NCBI RefSeq assembly: GCF_031143425.1
Contig: NC_090442.1
Coordinates: forward strand, 421,989,776-422,053,775
Length of the DNA stretch: 64,000 nt
Source: Pleurodeles waltl
Lineage: Eukaryota; Chordata; Amphibia; Caudata; Salamandridae
Reading direction: 5' to 3'
In this document: piece by piece, positions 1 to 11,797 of the stretch
Layout: each line of letters starts with the position of its first letter
Numbering within the stretch: the stretch's first letter is position 1
The notes under the pieces: generated by a model
What the model was told of the DNA's origin: nothing
Database searches by the model: none
Seen by the model: only the letters and a program-made list of their open reading frames with translations
Made by a program: the position numbers and the translations under genes

Positions 1-840
1 GCTGATGAGTGCATGGGTGACTGTTTTCCTGGTCTCTGGGGGAATACATTTGAAGGATTTTTTTAGAGTGCAGAGTGTGTGGAAGCAGGAGGAGGTTAGG
101 GCATTGATTTGCTGTCTCATGGAGAGGGAGGGGTCTAGGATGATCCTGAGGTTGCATGCGTGGTTTGCGGGGGTGGGTGCGGGGCCTAGGGCGGTAGGTC
201 ACCAGGAGTTGTCCCATGTGGTTTTGTTGGGGCCGAAGATGATGGTGTTGAAGAGATCAGTGTGTAGGTTGGTTTTGGCAGTGGTGGGGTTGCGGGTGAG
301 GGAGAGGATGAGTTGGGTGTCATATGCATAGGAGAGGATAGTGATTCCGTGGGCTCGGAGGATGTTGGCTAGGGGGATCATGTAGATGTTGAAGAGTGTG
401 GGGCTGAGGGAGGACCCTTGGGGGACTCCGCAGATGATCTTGGAAGTGGTGGAGTGAAAAGGTGGGAGGCGGACTCTCTGGGTCCGGTCGGTGAGGAAGG
501 AGGTGAGCCAGTCTAAGGCTTTGTGGTGAATTCCTATGTTGTAGAGGCATGTGCGGAGTGTGTGGTGGCAGACGGTGTCAAAGGCTGCGGAGAGGTCTAA
601 GAGGATGAGTGCGACGGTCTCGCCTTGGTCGACTTTGGTCCTGATGTCGTCAGTGCATGTGATGAGGGCGGTTTCCGTGCTGTGGTTCTTGCGAAACCCG
701 GATTGTGAGGGGTCAATAGTGTTGTTTGCTTCGAGGAAGTGGGATAGGCGGGCGTTGACTAGTTTCTCGGCAACCTTGGCGGGGAAAGGGCGGAGGGAGA
801 TGGGGCGATAGTTGGAGAGGATCTCTGGGTCAACTTTTTT
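1..840 (-). pseudogene. LINE reverse transcriptase (broken, YAYD active site)
   Basis: Read on the minus strand, RT motif A (LDLSAAFDTV type) lies at about 556-625, motif B (GVPQGSSLSPTLFNIYM) at about 395-440, and the catalytic box at 319-330. The box reads Y-A-Y-D instead of Y-A-D-D, so the first catalytic aspartate is lost. A short open stretch (199-381) covers motif C and the following palm/thumb region. The C-terminal part (PPETRKTVTHALISS type) continues past base 1. A run of ten T at 836-845 interrupts the 5' part of the domain. Confidence 0.8.
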
Positions 841-1254
841 TTTTTAGGAGAGCGGTGATTTCCGCATACTTCTAGGGGTCTGGGTAGGTGGCGGAGTCGA
901 AAGAGGAATTGATTATGTCGCAGAGTATGGGGGCGATGGTTGGGCTGGCTTTGTTGTATATGCGATGTGGACAGGGGTCGGAGGGGGATCCGGAGTGGAT
1001 GGAGTTCATGGTTTTTTTGGTTTCTTCGTGTGTGGTGGGGGTCCAGGTGGTAAGTGTGGTGGGGGGTCATGAGTGGGGGTTGGGTTGGGTGAGTGAGGGG
1101 TGTGTGTGGTGTGTGTGTGTGGTATGAAGCTGTTGTGGATGTCCAGGATTTTGTGGTGGAAGTGGTTGGAGAGGGCGTCACATAGGGGCTGAGTGTGTGA
1201 GGGGTCTATGTTGCTGGCTTAAGGTTTGGCAAGTTTGTTAATGATGGTGAAGAG

Positions 1255-2317
1255 TTATTTGCTGTTTTGAGAGTTGTTGTCAAGGCGTGTCTTGTAGTGA
1301 TCTCTTTTGGCAGTGCGTATGAGTTGGTGATGGGTGCGAATGGTGGTTTTGAGGGTGGAGAAGTTGGTTGTGGAGGGTTCTAGTCGCCATATTTTCTCCT
1401 CTTGGTGGCATTTGCGCTTTGAGTCTTGGAGTTCGGGGGTGAACCATGGGGCGTTCTTGATGTTGCGGGTTGCGATGTGTTTTCTGAGGGGGGCTAGTGT
1501 GTCTGCGCAGGTGGTAATCCATTTGGAGAGGTTGTGTGCTCCTGTGTTGGGGTCATTGGCGTGGGGGGGTTGTGAGCCAGTTGGGAGTTTAGTCGTTCTG
1601 TGGGGATCTTGTCCCACATGCGGTAGGGTGTGGTGTGTTGATGGTGGTGTGTGGGGGGTTTGGTGAAGGAGAAGTGGACGCAGTGGTGGTCAGTGGTGTG
1701 GGTGTAATCTATGTTTTGGCTTAATGTGAAAATTGCGTCGAGTGTGTGTCCTGCTGAGTGGGTGGGTGCGGTGACCAGTTGTTTGAGTCCGAGGTTGGAG
1801 AGGTTGTCTATCAGGGAGGTACAGTTGCGGTCTTGTAGGTTTTCCAAGTGAAAGTTGAAATCACCGAGGAGGATGTAGTCTGTGGAGTTGAGGACGTGCG
1901 AGCTGATGGTGTTGGCGATGGTGTCGCAGAAGGCGGGCGTGGTCCTGGTGGTCTGTAGATTAAGGTACCTCTGAGGGTGGAGTTCTTGTTAATGTGGATC
2001 AGGAACTGCATGTGTTCTGTGTTGTTGATAGTGTCTTGGGAGCTGGTGGTGACTTTGATGGTGTCCCTGTGTAGGATGGCGATGCCATCTCCTGGCCTGT
2101 TGGGGCAGTCTTTGCATTGGAGTTTGTATTCCTCGGGGGTGGCGATGGCTATGTGGGGTTCGGAGGAGGGGTTGGTCCAGGTTTCCGTGAGGAAGGCGAT
2201 GTCAGGTGAGTGAGATGTGATGAGGTCCCAGAGTTCTATGGCATGTTTGTGAAGGGAGCGGGTGTGGAGGACCAGGCAGTTGAGGTGGTTGTGGTGGGCG
2301 GTATTGGTGTGGTCCAT
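1255..2317 (-). pseudogene. LINE endonuclease domain and linker (broken)
   Basis: The minus-strand frame starting at 2317 reads LNCLVLHTRSLHKHAIELWD and then DIAFLTETW, the usual opening of an APE-type LINE endonuclease that nicks target DNA. GTLIYRPPGP follows further on. The frame changes near 1830, where NLGLKQLVTAPTHSAGHTLD and a DHHCVHFSF motif complete the endonuclease. A third frame (1255-1617) holds the linker APWFTPELQDSKRKC. At least two frameshifts separate these pieces, so no functional protein is expected. Family recognition is from motifs alone. Confidence 0.8.
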
Positions 2318-2420
2318 GAGGGTGTTGTTGCGGAGTGTGTTCTGGTTGTGGGCTGGTGTGCGGCCGGGTTGTTTGGTGGGGGTGGGGGGCAGAGCAGGTG
2401 AGTATTGCGTTGGGGGTGTT

Positions 2421-2831
2421 GTGTTTGTTGAAAGGGGGGTCGCTATGGTTGGTGTGTGGTGTGAGGGATGTGGAGCAGGAGAAATGACAGGTGTGGCAGG
2501 TGAAAGGGCCGTGAGTGTGTGTGGGGCTGGAAGGGGTGCACGTGGGGCGGGGGCCTGGGTTGAGTGAGTGGAGGGTGAGGGGGGAGTAGGTTTGTCTGAG
2601 AGAGCCAGGGGGACTGGCGCTGGGCGCGGTCTTGGCGCGGACGGGCGCAGACGGGCTTGCCTTTGGCATGCCTTCGGTGCGCCAGCGGCGCGCCAGCGCC
2701 ACGGCTGCCATAAGAGGAGGGGATGGTGAGGCTGGGAGTGGCAGTTGGGAGAAGGGAGGGCAGGTCGAATGGGAAGGCAGGGGGGTGGGGCCGCAGGGGA
2801 AGGCAGCGGCGGGAAAAAGACTAAGAGAAAA
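2421..2831 (-). other. GC/Pro-rich leader between LINE endonuclease and tandem repeat
   Basis: This stretch is G-rich on plus and codes for Pro/Thr/His-rich peptides on minus. A long minus frame (2202-3245) crosses it, but its composition is that of a repeat and it runs out of frame with the endonuclease. It may be the 5' UTR or a decayed ORF1 of the adjacent LINE. No recognisable domain was found. Confidence 0.4.
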
Positions 2832-3085
2832 GACGGTGAGGAGGAGGAGGGGGGAGGCGGGAAGGGCAGCAGGGGACGCAGCGGCAGGGATTTGGAAAGC
2901 AGAAAAAGACGGTGAGGAGGAGGAGGGGGGAGGTGGGAGGGGCCGCAGGGGATGCAGCGGCGGGGATTTTGAAAGCAGAAAAAGACGCTGAGGAGGAGGA
3001 GGGGGGAGGCATGAGGGGCCGCAAGGGACGCAGCGGCGGGGATTTGGAAAGCAGAAAAAGACAGTGAGGAGGTGGCGCGCAGCGG
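2832..3085. repeat. 76-bp tandem repeat, about 3.3 copies
   Basis: Units begin with GACGGTGAGGAGGAGGAGG-type sequence at 2832, 2908, 2984 and 3060, exactly 76 bp apart. Each ends in GGAAAGCAGAAAAA. The copies differ by only a few bases and the fourth is cut off after about 25 bp. The repeat lies immediately upstream (minus strand) of the LINE leader. Tandem monomers in that position are known as promoter repeats in some other LINEs. That role is inference here. Confidence 0.85.
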
Positions 3086-3099
3086 GGAGCGACCTGCCT

Positions 3100-4115
3100 G
3101 CAGGTCCAGCTTTAGCTTTGCAACAGGTTTTGTAATAGGGTTTTATGGCACTCATATTGATTGCCTTATCCTCCTTACTGTAGTTTTTGCGCCATGTTCT
3201 TTCCAATTTTTTGCAGTTTTTTTTTCTCCTTATGAAGAGACTCATTAAACCAAGGTGTCAGTAGTAAAGACGTATGATGTCTCTGGGTGGTCAAGGGTAC
3301 TAAGGTGTTAATTGCCGCCCCTAGCCTTTTATCAAAAACCAGTGCATCTAGTTCCACCGAGTTACCTAGTAACGGGGGGTTAGCTTCCTGCATCGCATTC
3401 CATTAAAGGAAGTCAGGTTTAGACCAGCGTCTGCTTGTGAAAGTAAATCGATTATCCTGCCCATATAGTAATGCCTCTATAGAAAGGAATCTAGGAACTG
3501 CAAAATGGTCAGACCGTGTCATAGGCAAAGGCATATCGGCCCGTGCTACTTTCAAGTTTGTAAATATTGGGTCTAACAGGTGGCCAGCCTTATGAGTAGG
3601 GAGCTTAGTAATTCGTTTCATGGCTAATGCCAGAAAATCCTCTATTAGGGATGTCATGTTAGACCTGTCCTCTAAATCTATGCTCAGATGTCCCAGAACT
3701 CTGAAATTGGCATATTTCAAAATAGCAGGGGTAACACTTCAACAAGATCAGAACCCCAATTACCGACCACATCCGGGGGGCACTAGATTAATGCCCCAGA
3801 CATTGTATATTTCCTTGTAAAAGCTATAAAGAACATCAAAACCTCGCGTCCTGAAATATAGAGCTTCTCAGTCATACAGGTCATCTTATCTCGGCATATG
3901 ACTGCAATCGCAGCCACTTTTCTGTCTGTGTGATCTGCATACGCCATGCGATAACCAGCCGACAAGGCAGCAACCAGATCTGGGCCAGAGCTGCCATTTA
4001 ACCAGGTTTCAGTAAAAAACATGGCATAAGGATCTTGATCTATCAAAAAGTCAAATAGTTCCAGTTGATGCTTCCCCAAAGAGCGACAGTTCACACTAAA
4101 ATATTTGCAGCTGGC
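3100..4115 (-). mobile_element. Second L2-like LINE, endonuclease region only
   Basis: Minus-strand frames carry an endonuclease opening (VNCRSLGKHQLELFDFLIDQ, then FFTETWLN) at 3783-4094. A frame-shifted middle and end follow at 3403-3720 (ITKLPTHKAGHLLDPIFTN, then SDHFAVPRF), and a linker at 3175-3393 (TPWFNESLHKEKKKLQK). The copy stops abruptly near 3100, where the tandem repeat of the other LINE begins. The first LINE may therefore have inserted here, with the rest of this older copy lying beyond base 1. Several frameshifts make it non-functional. Confidence 0.8.
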
Positions 4116-4344
4116 AGTTTAAAGTTTCCGCAATAATTAATAGTTTCCAAATTAATAGGCACAAATCTCAATGCTTAAAGCACAAGTTGCTTCAGAATTT
4201 TAAAAACATTAAAAACTAAAATGGCAGTTAAAAATAAGAGGCTCGGAAATATCAGAATTCAGTCCGAATTTAGCCCTCATCTATATTTCTCCTTCTTTTT
4301 TCCTCTTTCTATGTGTGCTGCTGAATGCACATATAGTAAGAGGA

Positions 4345-4470
4345 AAAAAAACATCTTAGGATTGTTTTTGTGCAAGAAGGTGTGCCTTCCTGCACAAAAA
4401 CAATCCTGCATGCAACGCAGGCACCCTTGCACCATGATGCAAGGGTGCCTGCGTTGGCGCTAGGCTGCCA
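4345..4470. repeat. Two adjacent perfect-arm hairpins
   Basis: About 4357-4409 pairs GGATTGTTTTTGTGCA with TGCACAAAAACAATCC around a short loop. Immediately after it, AACGCAGGCACCCTTGCA pairs with TGCAAGGGTGCCTGCGTT across CCATGA. A sequence resembling the right terminus of a small inverted-repeat element (AACCCATAAATATGGGCCCC) follows at about 4599-4618, so these are probably parts of a decayed MITE-like element. Its left end was not found. Confidence 0.6.
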
Positions 4471-4619
4471 AAAGGGCACCAGCACAGGGGGGAAAGGTCA
4501 GTAATGCGCTGTAGTGGATAAATACGGTGCATTCCTGTCCTTTCCCTGTGACGCAGGGCAGAGCAGCAAAGAGACTTGCTGCACTGCCCTCCACCACAAA
4601 ACCCATAAATATGGGCCCC

Positions 4620-7600
4620 AGTTTACTAACAAATACAAACTTACCACGCCAATTAGTCTATGGAGCACAATTTTAAATATCCTACTCTCCAGTTGAAGGC
4701 ATCTCTTGTCTCAGACTTTCAGATGATAATAGGAGACAGATGCAGAGGGAGCTGCACATGTTCCAACTCTACTAATATCCTGGATAAGGCCACCACCTGC
4801 TTCTGTCCAAGAGGCTGCCATCTGCAAAGTGGACTTACACTACACTGGCCTCCAGAAGGTAGAACCATGCAACTAGTAGGCAATGGAATTTACCATTTAG
4901 ACCAAGGAACTCAGGAAGGAAGCCAGTGCCCTGAATATTGGACTGAAGGCAAAACAAAATAATAAAAGACTATAATTGTGTCCGCATTCTAAAATCCTGT
5001 AAAGGTAAATCAGGACCACTCTGTTTTTGGCTAGGAAATGTCAAGCCTCCTTCACTGTTCAGGTTTCAGGTAAAAATAAGAACAGGTTATTTTCTTTTCT
5101 TAAACAAACAAAGGACTTTGTTAGGTCTAAACCATGTGTCGAGGTGCAACACCACGAAATGCAAGAAAGAAACCCTAATCAATGATATACCACAAAATGA
5201 TAGGGCCCCCTGCAGAAGTTGGTGAGGGGGCCCTCAAACTCTTATCTCACACATATTTATTGGCCTTATGGCGAATAGAGGTGGGAGTTGTGAGGGGTGG
5301 GGACATTAGGGGTTGCAGGAGCTTGCGTTATGCACCTGATCTTGACAGATAAAATAACAAAACGAACCCATCCTCCTAATAGAAGCAATTTCTACAAAAA
5401 CTTTTCTAGAGCAAAATGTGAATACAACATCTGACAGTGGATTCAAGCCAAAAGGACAAGGGTCAAGTCCCAAAGATGGATAATTGACTTAACAAAAAGG
5501 CCTGCAATAAGAAAAACCCCTATAATGTGTGGCTCCTCGGTTCCTCCATACTGGAAAGTGGATCCTAAGGGTCCATAACAACCCTAACGACCAGCCACAG
5601 CGCACGCCCACAGAACACGCAGCATGCAAAATGCCAGACCCAACTCAAATCCATCCTGTAAAAATTGTAAAACATGCATGAGCTCACAGCTGCCTGGAAA
5701 ACTCCAAACACCCAGAGATAGAGGCAAGTCCATCATATTTGAAAAAGTTCCTAGTAGGAACCTGGGTTACTATTTGATTGAAGGCACCAAGGTAGAGGAG
5801 AGGCCAAACTGCTCCAATTCAACAAAGAGCCGCACTGCCTCTTGTTTGACAGTGTTGAGAGAACCATTCTTAAAATTACTTTTTTTTGGTCTAGCATTTG
5901 CTTGCTAGTTGTCTAATCATTAACTTCTGCTGGGATCAATTAAAAGTATTGCAAGGCCAATTGGTCTCGGCAATCCGAGATGTATTGGTGTTGTCAATGG
6001 TATTATTTTTTAGCCATGATCTCTGGGAACAGGCACCCAGTCTCCAGAACCGCTATCGGAAAAAATAAATGGTAAATGTGACCAACCCACAGCTAACCTG
6101 AACTTGCTCCAACTTCAGTGGAAGTGTAGTTTTCCATAGGAAGGATTTCCACACAATCGTACCACATTATCTTTTTTTTAATTACTGGAGCATCCTTTGC
6201 TGCAGTTGTGCCACAGTAGTACTCTATTCTTCCTGATCTTGAGCAGTATTCTGACTTGCGAATGCAGTGTACCAGGCATGTGACGATAGAGGTAACCTGA
6301 TAGAAACGCAAAGCCAACCAGCAAAATCAATGGCTTACTAAGAAAAATAAACAGCATTTACCTAGAGTCCACATGCTAAATTAACTTGGTGCAGAGGTGA
6401 GAGCACAATTAATGTAAAGACCTTTTCTCATAAAAAGATAGCTAAAGTGAGCCGAGTCATTTCCATGTCAAAGCATCGCTATTGTGAGCGGAAGATCAAT
6501 ACGACTCAAAACAACTTGCTCCACACATGCCACTTAAGTATACTTTGACGTGGAAAGTGCGACTTACCAGATTTGGGTCAGACAACACTTATGGACATCA
6601 AGCAGGGAGGAGAAGGAGGCAGATATAGCCCTAATAGAGGGAGCGGACAGCAGACTAGGGAGACTACAAAGCTCCTAAACGAAGAAAAAAATAAGTTCCT
6701 AAATTGATCATACAATGAGGGATAGTGTACTTGGTCGCTGCTCTTGGGGAGGGGGAAAACTATGAAAGATGCATGACAAATGGATGCAATGGACAAATGG
6801 GGATGAAGACTGGGAGAGCGACGGTGGAGCAAGCAAATGGGACTCCTTTGACCAGGCCCACACAGAATATAAAACAGCCTCTTCGAGACAGCGCATGCGC
6901 TGCCTACAGCTGAGACCTAAAAAGGGTTCCCTGTGAAAATGTAAAGTTCAATACATTTAATTCATATAGGACTAAAATACATATCTCTAGGAGAAATGTA
7001 GGGGCTTTGAAAGACTCAAAAACTTTTGTGCATTACAGCATGGCAGACTATGGTGTACACATGGCTCAATGCCATGAATAAGTCGAAAGCTGCAGATCAG
7101 CGAGACATAATAATTGCTGAATTAAGTGGCAGCGCACCAGATTCATAACCCCTACATAGTAATAAAACCGTGTTTGAAAATGGTAACAGAAAATATGTGT
7201 AATGCAAAACCATCTCTGTCATTTTGTATTCAGTAACTGACTCACAGGATCTCTGGAGGTTTCGGTGGTTTGAAACAAATAGTTACAAACTTATTTTGAA
7301 CAAAAAGAACTGCTCACGTTTTGTTCATTAAAACCGTATCGGCATGAGTGATATTGGTAATGACCACCTGTTTTGAGCTACTCAGAATTGTGGTTGCCAA
7401 TTAAAAGGGCAAATCATGTTTTAACTGAATATTCATGCATAATTCGAGATCTTCTTGGACATCCGCGAAGTAGATACTAACTTGCTAAAATATGTGATGC
7501 TGTACTGAGGCCTCCTGTGCCATTTGACAATTGTATAATCTTTCCCTCTACTAATCTCTGCTCTTGTAAAGAAATACACTTTGAGCCATCAGCAAAATCA

Positions 7601-9030
7601 AATAGCACACAGAGTGTATTTTAAAATCTTTCAAGTAAGTATGGGCTCAACTGAAGCGATAACAAATCATGTTCTTAATTAAACATTTCAGAAGTCAGAT
7701 ACACTGTGCTGCTTATGTCTACTTACTCTACAGGCAGTTTAAGTGGTTTTCACCTCCACCTTTTAATCCCTTATGGTTTGCTTCACTTCTCAGTGTCTCA
7801 CTAGCGCCTAGAAGCAACCACGTATGCAGTCTTTACTAAAAATAAATAAATAAGAAAAAATCCACTAATTGTCATATGGGGAAATCAATGCAAGCAGCAG
7901 AAAGCCTTCTTTTAGTATATCAATGTGCCGTAATGTTTCCAAACTCACTGGAGGAGATTGGGATGACATCACAGGTACTAATTTAAAAAGAGATTTTGGC
8001 CTAGACAGCAGCTAATTGCATTTCTTAATAACAATCATAACATCTTTATTGAGACCTTGTGGCTGGAGCATCATGATAAACAGTTTTTGTTAACACAATT
8101 ACTCAAATAAAATTAGCCAAGCAAGGGGCATACTTAATTACCTAAAGTTGGCGTTTTGATCACTTATGTCACAGAAGTAGACTCTACAGGCTGCGGGCAC
8201 AAACACACCAACCCTTTAATGGCATGGTGTAGACTTTTCCATTTCACTTCTGATCCTGTGCCCTGAAAAAACAGTTATCACCCTAATTTTGTCCTCAATG
8301 TTTTCCCTTCAAAATATCATCTGTCAAGATTAATCTTGCAAAATCTAGTTTGTTATCAATTTATTGCTGCAAGAAGGGAGGGTATGTCACCTCCACATCA
8401 AAACGATGATATCTAATGAGAAATCTATTCTCATTCAGACCTGGTAGCCTTGCGATGACGATGAAGCATTATAAGGCTAAATAAATATAACCACGTACCT
8501 CCATAGAGAAGAGGCAAGGTTCAGCTCTTATTTAGCAGCACTAGTTCCCTGAGTAGTTTGAAGGACCTCAGGCTACAGTGTATTGCATTATACTTCTTTG
8601 TTTGACCAGTGGAGAAAGAAATCACTTTTTGTTTGAGGTTTTTTTTTTTTATAAAGTGCAAACTCCACCCATGGGCATCACCGCTATGTTCATCGTCCTC
8701 GACCCAGTCATTACTACTGTGAAGATTCTACCCTTATCAAACAGTAGGCACTCATTCTAACCCCACTCATCCTCAGCTGGGCGACAAAAGTAGGTTAGTC
8801 TAATCCAGCACTTCCTTCATTTGTTTCCTGTGTAGGCCAGGACGAGAGCGGGGGTACAGCTGTAGTAGCTGGGCTTCTGCCTCCAATGTTTAATAACACT
8901 AAAGTCATACTGCCTGTGGGGCTTGGAGAGCTTTTTAAGACCTTTGTGAGAGTAGGAGACACAGACATTGGCGGAACACTTCAAAAGATCCTTCAAATAA
9001 GACGATTCTATCAAGCCTCAGAGGCAGTCC
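4620..9030. other. No recognisable feature
   Basis: Only short frames are present here, with no domain, terminal repeat or RNA-gene signal that I can recognise. Base composition is AT-rich and unremarkable. Some of it is presumably old repeat remnant. Confidence 0.5.
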
Positions 9031-9059
9031 CAGCTGCTGACTTGGAGAAGTGGTGGTGC

Positions 9060-9500
9060 GGGGGTGGAGGGTGATAAAAAAAAAATCAAAAAAAACTTAC
9101 CTGAACGCCACCGCCGCTCTCCGCTGCATTGCAGGCTCCCAGCCTGCCTGCGGCCAATCATGACGCTGCTCAAAGCAGTGTTATGATTGGCTGGAGCACC
9201 CTGGCTGGGCACTCCAAAACGGACTGGGAGCCTGGCACAGCTCTCTCCAACTCGGCAACACAGTGCTGGGTTGGAGAGAGCCCTTGTGTGCCCGAGACGA
9301 CCTGCCAAACATACATACGCACTGAGGGGAGTGCTCTGTGCAGTCCCCTCACTGCTGGTCACCCCAATGGCCCCGCCCCCCCTCAAAAATAAAACCATAA
9401 TAAACATAGTTTATTATGGTTTGATTTTTAAAGGTTTACAGCTCCAGCTACTGGTGGGGGGAAACGCTCCTCCTCCATAGTGGAGGAGCCACCCCTGCTT
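9060..9500. repeat. GC-rich foldback-type repeat
   Basis: The region contains GCCAATCATgac paired with a GTTATGATTGGC arm at about 9150-9190. It also has the palindrome ACCATAATAAAC-ATA-GTTTATTATGGT at about 9394-9420 and a CTCCTCCA/TGGAGGAG hairpin near 9470. Open frames occur on both strands because of the GC-rich inverted structure, not because of a gene. It is probably a non-autonomous dispersed element. Ends and target duplication were not found. Confidence 0.5.
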
Positions 9501-10289
9501 GGAGGATGCATTCAGGTTTGAATTTAGCACTAAGAGGTGTTGTTTATTGGGCTTATACTTAGCAATCCTGTCTATCGGATTTCAAGGACTTACCTAAAGC
9601 AGTCCAAGAGGGCCAGGATATGGTGCCTTGTTGGAAAATATGGAGGAACAGGTTGAGTTTTCTTACATATTTTTTTTGATTTGGTAAGATCTTCAGCTTT
9701 AACCTGTGGAGCCACAATAGAAGCTAGGTGTAATTTGTTCTGAACGATTGGAGCACCGCTGTGCTTATAAACCGACTGCGTTAAGAATTAACTTTAAGGT
9801 ACTAGACTTTTTTAGGCAAAATTGGCTGTCAAGTTACATATAATTGTTAAAGAAACATTGCTGTTCCTTCAGAGAGCAATCAATAGTCAAAATGTTTATC
9901 TTTTTTCAGGAGTAAATCATTCAGGCAACCACTCAGAAGGCAGCAGAACTTTCATAATACTCTGAAGTTTCAAAGAAGGATTTCAGAGAAACAGAAGCAT
10001 GTGTAAGGGACAGTGTTCCTGATTCTGCCAGGGGTCAGGAAGATGGAATTTGCACATTAGAGGTAGGTGGTAGGAACTACAATTTCCTGGGGAGTTGGAA
10101 AAGATGCACTCCAGGCAGATGAGTGTTGGAGATTCTGAAACAAGACTAATATACAAACTTCACATCTCTTCTGGAGGGCTCAGGGATCCTCCCTACTTCA
10201 TGGCCCAAGTACCAATTCAAGAAAGGAGCCCAGGAGAAAAGCATTCAATTGATTTTACTGTAGAAGGCAATAATCCCGGTACCGTAGAA

Positions 10290-10700
10290 GAAACTGAGAA
10301 AAGGAGTATATTCAATTACATTCCTGGTTCCAAAGGTGAATAGGGTTTTTCAGATAGACTTAGACATCCAGAACAAATTTGTGAAGAGAATTCTATTCAA
10401 AATGCACACTTTAAACATTATAATACCTTTTATTCAAAGGATTATTTTACTTGGCAACACTGGATATGATGGATGCCTATCTACACATCACAGTGGTGGT
10501 ATCCCATCAGAAGTTTCCAGTCAGCTTGGGCAATTCAGATTCCCCCCTTAGTGTTGAAATTGTCACAGAGGGTATTTAGAGATTAAGTTGCCCCTCTGAT
10601 TGCTTATATTCATCTTCAAGTGCTTTTGGGGCCTCCATACTTGGATGACTTGCTCCTTCAGGCTCCATATAAGCAACATTTGGGACAAAATATATAGTTG
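10290..10700 (+). pseudogene. DIRS-like reverse transcriptase fragment
   Basis: The frame around 10336-10551 reads FVKRILFKMHTLNIIIPFIQ, matching the segment before RT motif A in DIRS-type elements. Shifting frame, LDMMDAYLHI follows (motif A, about 10455-10485). Near 10635-10670 the sequence GPPYLDDLLLQAP supplies motif C with its aspartate pair intact, unlike the LINE and Gypsy copies in this window. Motif B is damaged. At least two frameshifts break the domain. Confidence 0.7.
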
Positions 10701-11071
10701 ACAATAAGTAAAGCAGACCAACATGTTCTCCTCCTCAGCACTGCCAAAGGTCAGTTAAGTCCTTCAAGGGCTCTAGTTTTCACTGAGGAGAGGTTTAATA
10801 CACGGATGGGAACTGTTTTTCTGATGATGGGAGGGAGCAGACTTTTTGCAGAATTGGTTGAGAACCCTACTTCAAAAGAGGCAAACAGGAGCCCTCATAT
10901 GGATGGAGGTTTGTGGACATGTGGAGACATGTGTTTTTACTGTCCAGTGGGCACACCACTACTACACAAGTACATGAAGCTGTGCTCTCAGAGCCTAGTG
11001 TCCAAGATTCAGGTGACAAAGGACATCCGAGAGACACTTCAGTGGTACTTGGCAGTAAATAGTTTATCCAA

Positions 11072-11797
11072 TTGCAACCCCAACCACCAATTTTTGTGAC
11101 AAATGATGACAGCTTGATAGGTTTGGGCGTGACTTTGGAGAACCTATCAGTTCAGATAAATTGGACCTTTATGGAAGCAAGGAGATTTTCAAACTTGAGT
11201 GGGCCAGCTGCAGTGCTTAGAGCTCTACTCTACCAGCTACTTCTCCCCAATGTGTTTGTAGAGACAGACAACTCAGTGGCAGTGGTTTATATCAACCATT
11301 GGGGGAGCATGCAGTCTCAATCCCTGAACAAGATTGCCTGCTTCCTAAGTGTCTGGGTGGAGGAGTATCTTTGGTCAGTATCAGCAATTCACATAAAGGG
11401 ACTGGACAATGTTGAAACAGATCAATTCAGCAGGGTGTTTGCTTCATCACAGGATCTGAGACTGGGGATTCCAACAGAAAATACACGAGATTCAGTACAC
11501 CATTTTTGGATCTTCTTGGTCAAGGATAAACACCCTCCTGAAGAGAGTTTATACCAGATTGCCAGACGAGGAAGCATGGGGCATGGATGCATTACATCTG
11601 AGATGGGCAAGAGGTTGTTGTTTGTGGTCCCACCATTTCAACTGATTCAGAAGCTGTTATTGAAAATCAAGCAGAAGAAGACAGACGTTATTGCGGTGCA
11701 GATGGATCTGCAGACTCTTTGTATTATTACTCACCTGTTATTTCCTCTGAAGACCGCCAATCATGTGTTTCAGCTGAGACTTACCCTGTTGGTCTGA
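11072..11797 (+). pseudogene. DIRS-like RNase H domain (241-codon open frame)
   Basis: The frame opens with TNDDSLIGLGVTLENLSVQ, corresponding to the start of the RNase H fold. It continues through VETDNSVAVVYINHWG (catalytic Asp region) and HIKGLDNVETDQFSR, the end motif seen in DIRS RNase H. The opening aspartate region reads NDD. An earlier frame (10698-11099) covers the RT-RNase H connection. The C-terminal 80 codons lead toward the recombinase. Although this piece is open over 241 codons, its flanks are broken, so it is a remnant. Confidence 0.7.

Larger units (their letters stand above)
1..2420 (-). mobile_element. L2/CR1-like LINE, 5' part to RT, cut by window edge
   Basis: A non-LTR retrotransposon runs right to left and leaves the window at its 3' side. 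In order on the minus strand it shows an APE-type endonuclease, an unconserved linker, and a reverse transcriptase whose C-terminal part reaches base 1. Reading frames are split by several frameshifts and stops, so it is a dead copy. The clade (L2/CR1) is inferred from the LLDLSAAFDTV-type motif A, the GVPQGSSLSPTLF-type motif B and the endonuclease opening. The Pro-rich GC leader and the 76-bp repeats on its 5' side may be its own 5' region. Confidence 0.85.

Noticed and set aside
2832..3085. 76-bp tandem repeat as a CRISPR array
   Set aside because: The whole 76-bp unit is repeated with no variable spacers.
2202..3245. 347-codon minus-strand Pro-rich frame
   Set aside because: It crosses the 76-bp tandem repeat and a GC-rich leader, is out of frame with the endonuclease, and has repeat-driven composition. 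Not treated as a protein.
9018..9480. Frames of 87-129 codons on both strands
   Set aside because: Foldback GC-rich repeat; no domain and reciprocal frames on the opposite strand.
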